From: an uncultured Candidatus Saccharibacteria bacterium
GTDB lineage: Bacteria; Patescibacteriota; Saccharimonadia; Saccharimonadales; Saccharimonadaceae
DNA: 8,005 nucleotides
Reading direction: 5' to 3'
NCBI GenBank assembly: GCA_937990205.1
Contig: CALKRO010000033.1
Coordinates: 1 to 8,005, forward strand
The notes under the pieces were generated by a model. That model worked only from the letters and a program-made list of their open reading frames with translations. It was not told the origin of the DNA and made no database searches. This document shows, one piece after another, positions 6,501 through 8,005 of this stretch; position 1 is the first letter of the stretch; each line of letters begins with the position of its first letter. A program made the translations under genes and the position numbers.

Positions 6501-7340
6501 CTACCTCACGCCTACAATGCATTTACTTATATATTCACTGATATTATTTTGATTCTTGTAACCTGGAAGACTATAGACAGAAGAGAATACTTTTTTTAGA
6601 CTATTGTTTTCAATATTTTTTATTACATTTTCGACCTGCTTAGATTGCTCTTCACAATTATCACCACCCAACACATCGGATCCATCAAAATAACATGTGT
6701 CATTATCAATCAATTCATTTAAGTGCTTATTATATGAAATTAACTCAGTAAAATTTTCATATAATGCCTTATATGAAATATTGTCAGCAGAGGAATACTT
6801 CGATATAGTATCTATATCATTGCTTTGAAAAGCTTGATAAAAATCTTCATATATGGCTATAGCATTTATATATGGATTATATCTTTCATCAAGCTTCTTT
6901 TTTAATTCAGAGAATATTTTCCTACTTGCCTCATTACCATCAAAGTTTTTCTTAACTGTTAGTAAATTTTTAAGCTTCTCAAGAGACCCCTTCGACTCTT
7001 TTATACTTTGGCTTTTTGACTCATCAAAGACCATTTCAAACGTTAAATTATTATTATAAGTATTAAAAAATAATTTTTCTAGATTATTTATTTTCTCCAT
7101 ATCATCAGATTCATAAAAGGTAGTCAATTCTTCCTTGCTCATATTTTTTGAGTCGATAACCGTTTTCTTAAAAAGAAAACTCAAGAGAAAAACAAAAAGT
7201 AGACCAACTAAGCCAAAGACAATATACTTCTTCAGATTCTTATTTTTGGGTTTGGCAGCGTAGGCGTTCGGGATAATGATGTCGGAAAAATCACCACCTT
7301 GTGGAGCGGAAGTAAAAGAATTGTTTGTATTTTGGTCCAT
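6501..7340 (-). CDS. Single-pass membrane protein of unknown function, paired with the VirB6-like protein
   Basis: A 279-aa protein not matched to any family I know. Residues 1-38 are polar and end in a basic cluster (KPKNKNLKK). A single transmembrane helix (about 39-57, YIVFGLVGLLFVFLLSFLF) follows, then about 220 mostly helical, Asn/Lys-rich residues. The positive-inside rule places the C-terminal domain outside. That domain has three cysteines (216, 229, 274); C216 and C229 flank the acidic-glycine stretch YFDGSDVLGGDN. The gene is visibly more AT-rich than murB or the helicase, with codon choice tilted to AAT, AAA and TTT. Its TAG stop lies 3 bp before the ATG of the VirB6-like gene, so the two are almost certainly co-translated. 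A bitopic assembly partner of the channel, comparable in topology to VirB8 or VirB10-type proteins, is possible but not shown by any motif. The ATG follows a perfect extended -10 with no Shine-Dalgarno. Confidence 0.75.
   Translation of the reverse strand: MDQNTNNSFTSAPQGGDFSDIIIPNAYAAKPKNKNLKKYIVFGLVGLLFVFLLSFLFKKTVIDSKNMSKEELTTFYESDDMEKINNLEKLFFNTYNNNLTFEMVFDESKSQSIKESKGSLEKLKNLLTVKKNFDGNEASRKIFSELKKKLDERYNPYINAIAIYEDFYQAFQSNDIDTISKYSSADNISYKALYENFTELISYNKHLNELIDNDTCYFDGSDVLGGDNCEEQSKQVENVIKNIENNSLKKVFSSVYSLPGYKNQNNISEYISKCIVGVR
6504..6507 (-). promoter_or_regulatory. Shine-Dalgarno of the VirB6-like gene, inside the upstream gene's last codons
   Basis: GAGG on the minus strand overlaps the last two sense codons (GTG AGG) before the TAG stop of the upstream gene. 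It lies 6 nt from ATG 6497 but only 3 nt from the alternative GTG 6500, which decides the start and implies translational coupling. Confidence 0.6.
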
Positions 7341-7348
7341 TTGGTTAA

Positions 7349-7357
7349 ATTATAACA
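7349..7357 (-). promoter_or_regulatory. Consensus extended -10 promoter of the two-gene operon, probably leaderless
   Basis: The minus strand reads TGTTATAAT, an exact extended -10. Eight bases separate it from the ATG at 7340, so the transcript should begin within about 1-3 nt of the start codon. There is no Shine-Dalgarno in the intervening TTAACCAA. The layout copies that at 309-327. Confidence 0.7.
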
Positions 7358-7379
7358 TAAGAGTTTTAAAAAACCACCA

Positions 7380-7407
7380 AAAAACTCCAGCCGAGACTGG
7401 AGTTTTT
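7380..7407. terminator. Strong rho-independent terminator, usable in both directions
   Basis: An 11-bp stem AAAAACTCCAG/CTGGAGTTTTT with a 6-nt loop (ccgaga), flanked by A and T runs so it can act on either strand. It can be extended by CC/GG pairs with one bulged A. On the minus strand it lies 175 nt after the stop of the sortase-anchored protein and just upstream of the operon promoter at 7349-7357, so it insulates the operon from that gene. Confidence 0.85.
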
Positions 7408-7413
7408 GGATGG

Positions 7414-7591
7414 ACTTCGCAAGTTGTTTCAATGATAATACATTTTTAACTCAAGACGTATTTTATTATCATCACGCAGTTTTCAACCATTTAGCCTGGT
7501 CCTCCTCGCTCGATAATTCGAGCGAGAAGGCTTGTCCAAGGCTAAGTATTGACGTCCTAAGAAAATCTTCGGAGCGGTCAATTAGCGAAGT
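7414..7591 (-). other. Candidate structured RNA element or structured 3' UTR
   Basis: This gap has no convincing gene but is rich in complementary segments. A closing helix pairs GCGAAGT (7585-7591, overlapping the last two sense codons before the stop of the surface protein) with ACTTCGC (7414-7420). Inside are three hairpins. One pairs ATTGAC (7548-7553) with GTCAAT (7577-7582), with AAGA/TCTT nested. One pairs TTAGCCT (7491-7497) with AGGCTAA (7539-7545) and continues through short internal loops to CTCGCTCGA/TCGAGCGAG (7505-7513/7518-7526) with loop TAAT. One pairs ATGATAATA (7432-7440) with TATTATCAT (7464-7472). A terminator follows on the minus side. I do not recognise tRNA, tmRNA, SRP, RNase P or 6S signatures. 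Confidence 0.4.
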
Positions 7592-8005
7592 TTTTTACGG
7601 CTAGAAAGGTAAAGACCAGCAGTCGTAACGATAGAACCAAGACCAAAGGCCGAGCTAATTACGGTTTCAGGACCGGTTTTTGGCATTTCCTTTGGAAGTT
7701 CTTGTTTTGGTTTTTCTGGGTTTGGAGTAACTGGAGTTACTGGTTTTTCTGGGGTATTTTCACAGGTTTTCTTAACGTAAACATCTGCGCTACCTTGAAC
7801 AGCGAAACCATTAGCCGAAGCCTTAGCCCAGTTGATCAAACGGTTATTACCACAAGCAAGGTTTTTATCAACAACCTTAGCAAGGAAGCGAATATAACCG
7901 TCACCACGGACAGCATAGTTACCAATGTTTACTGCATTTGTAAAGAGGCTATCCTCGTTACTGGTAGCACCATTAGGGATATCTGAACGATAGAGAGTGG
8001 TAGTA
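7582..8005 (-). CDS. Sortase-anchored surface protein (C-terminal part, cut by window edge)
   Basis: The frame is open from the right edge to the TAA at 7582-7584, giving the last 140 residues; the start lies outside the window. In order there is the end of a Cys-containing, probably beta-rich extracellular domain (TLYRSDIPNGATSNEDSLF, NIGNYAVRGDGYIRF, LACGNNRLINWAK, then DVYVKKTCE). A Pro/Lys/Glu-rich spacer follows (about 82-106). The cell-wall sorting signal is MPKTG (107-111), a hydrophobic helix (about 114-133) and the basic tail SSRKKLR. MPKTG is a variant of LPXTG, so a sortase should cut between T and G and attach the protein to the wall or a surface polymer. The two cysteines (51, 81) could form a disulfide. 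Similar domains with IPNGA and NRLINWA motifs occur in Saccharibacteria surface proteins, from memory. Ligand or role cannot be told. Confidence 0.85.
   Translation of the reverse strand, partial: TTTLYRSDIPNGATSNEDSLFTNAVNIGNYAVRGDGYIRFLAKVVDKNLACGNNRLINWAKASANGFAVQGSADVYVKKTCENTPEKPVTPVTPNPEKPKQELPKEMPKTGPETVISSAFGLGSIVTTAGLYLSSRKKLR

Noticed and set aside
6501..7340. Calling the bitopic protein VirB8 or VirB10
   Set aside because: Only the topology is similar; no family motif is visible.
7491..7545. Long hairpin considered as a rho-independent terminator
   Set aside because: It is not followed by a T run on either strand. The terminator at 7380-7407 fits that role.
7414..7591. Integron attC site or insertion-sequence end
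   Set aside because: There are no attC core sites and no transposase gene or clear target duplication in the window.
7410..7604. Plus-strand open frame of 64 codons in the structured gap
   Set aside because: It has no ribosome binding site or family resemblance, runs through the hairpin sequences, and overlaps the end of the surface-protein gene.
7702..7986. Plus-strand open frame of 94 codons
   Set aside because: It lies antisense to the clear sortase-anchored coding sequence, and its Trp/Phe-rich start is the complement of the proline-rich spacer.
1..8005. CRISPR array or other regular spaced repeats
   Set aside because: No series of identical short repeats with spacers was seen on inspection.

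Overview
The window looks like chromosomal DNA from a member of the Candidate Phyla Radiation, most likely a Saccharibacteria (TM7)-type organism. This is inferred from the gene mix and not from a marker gene: a VirB6/TrbL-like type IV secretion membrane protein of the style found in that radiation, a secreted protein with an LPXTG-like sortase signal (MPKTG), a PF06541 membrane protein, moderately low GC, and a Gram-positive-like wall (murB, sortase substrate). Stops in use are TAA and TAG, and nothing calls for a non-standard code.

Layout. Positions 1-210 (-) hold the N-terminal 70 codons of murB, running off the left edge. A divergent promoter region (211-326) with an unusual dyad separates it from a PF06541 membrane protein (327-1052, +). 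Facing it, with one base between the stop codons, is a UvrD/Rep-family helicase resembling helicase IV (1054-2675, -). It is split by an exact 8-bp tandem duplication; removing one copy restores a single 537-aa protein with all helicase motifs. The gap 2676-2963 holds a leader with competing hairpins, a rho-independent terminator, and tRNA-Leu(CAG) on the minus strand with its own promoter.

Positions 2964-7340 (-) form a two-gene operon. An AT-rich gene for a single-pass membrane protein of unknown function (6501-7340) is followed with almost no gap by a large VirB6/TrbL-like protein (2964-6497). The latter has a signal peptide, a Cys-containing extracytoplasmic region with an internal ~71-residue duplication, a polytopic membrane core and a long C-terminal tail. 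The operon appears to start from a perfect extended -10 placed so close to the ATG that the transcript would be leaderless.

Positions 7582-8005 (-) encode the C-terminal end of a sortase-anchored surface protein, cut by the right edge. The gap between it and the operon contains a strong hairpin terminator and, before it, about 175 nt that can fold into a closed multi-branch structure, a candidate structured RNA or regulatory 3' UTR. Together the genes concern the cell envelope (wall precursor synthesis, surface anchoring, a secretion or attachment channel), with one interrupted DNA-repair-type helicase.
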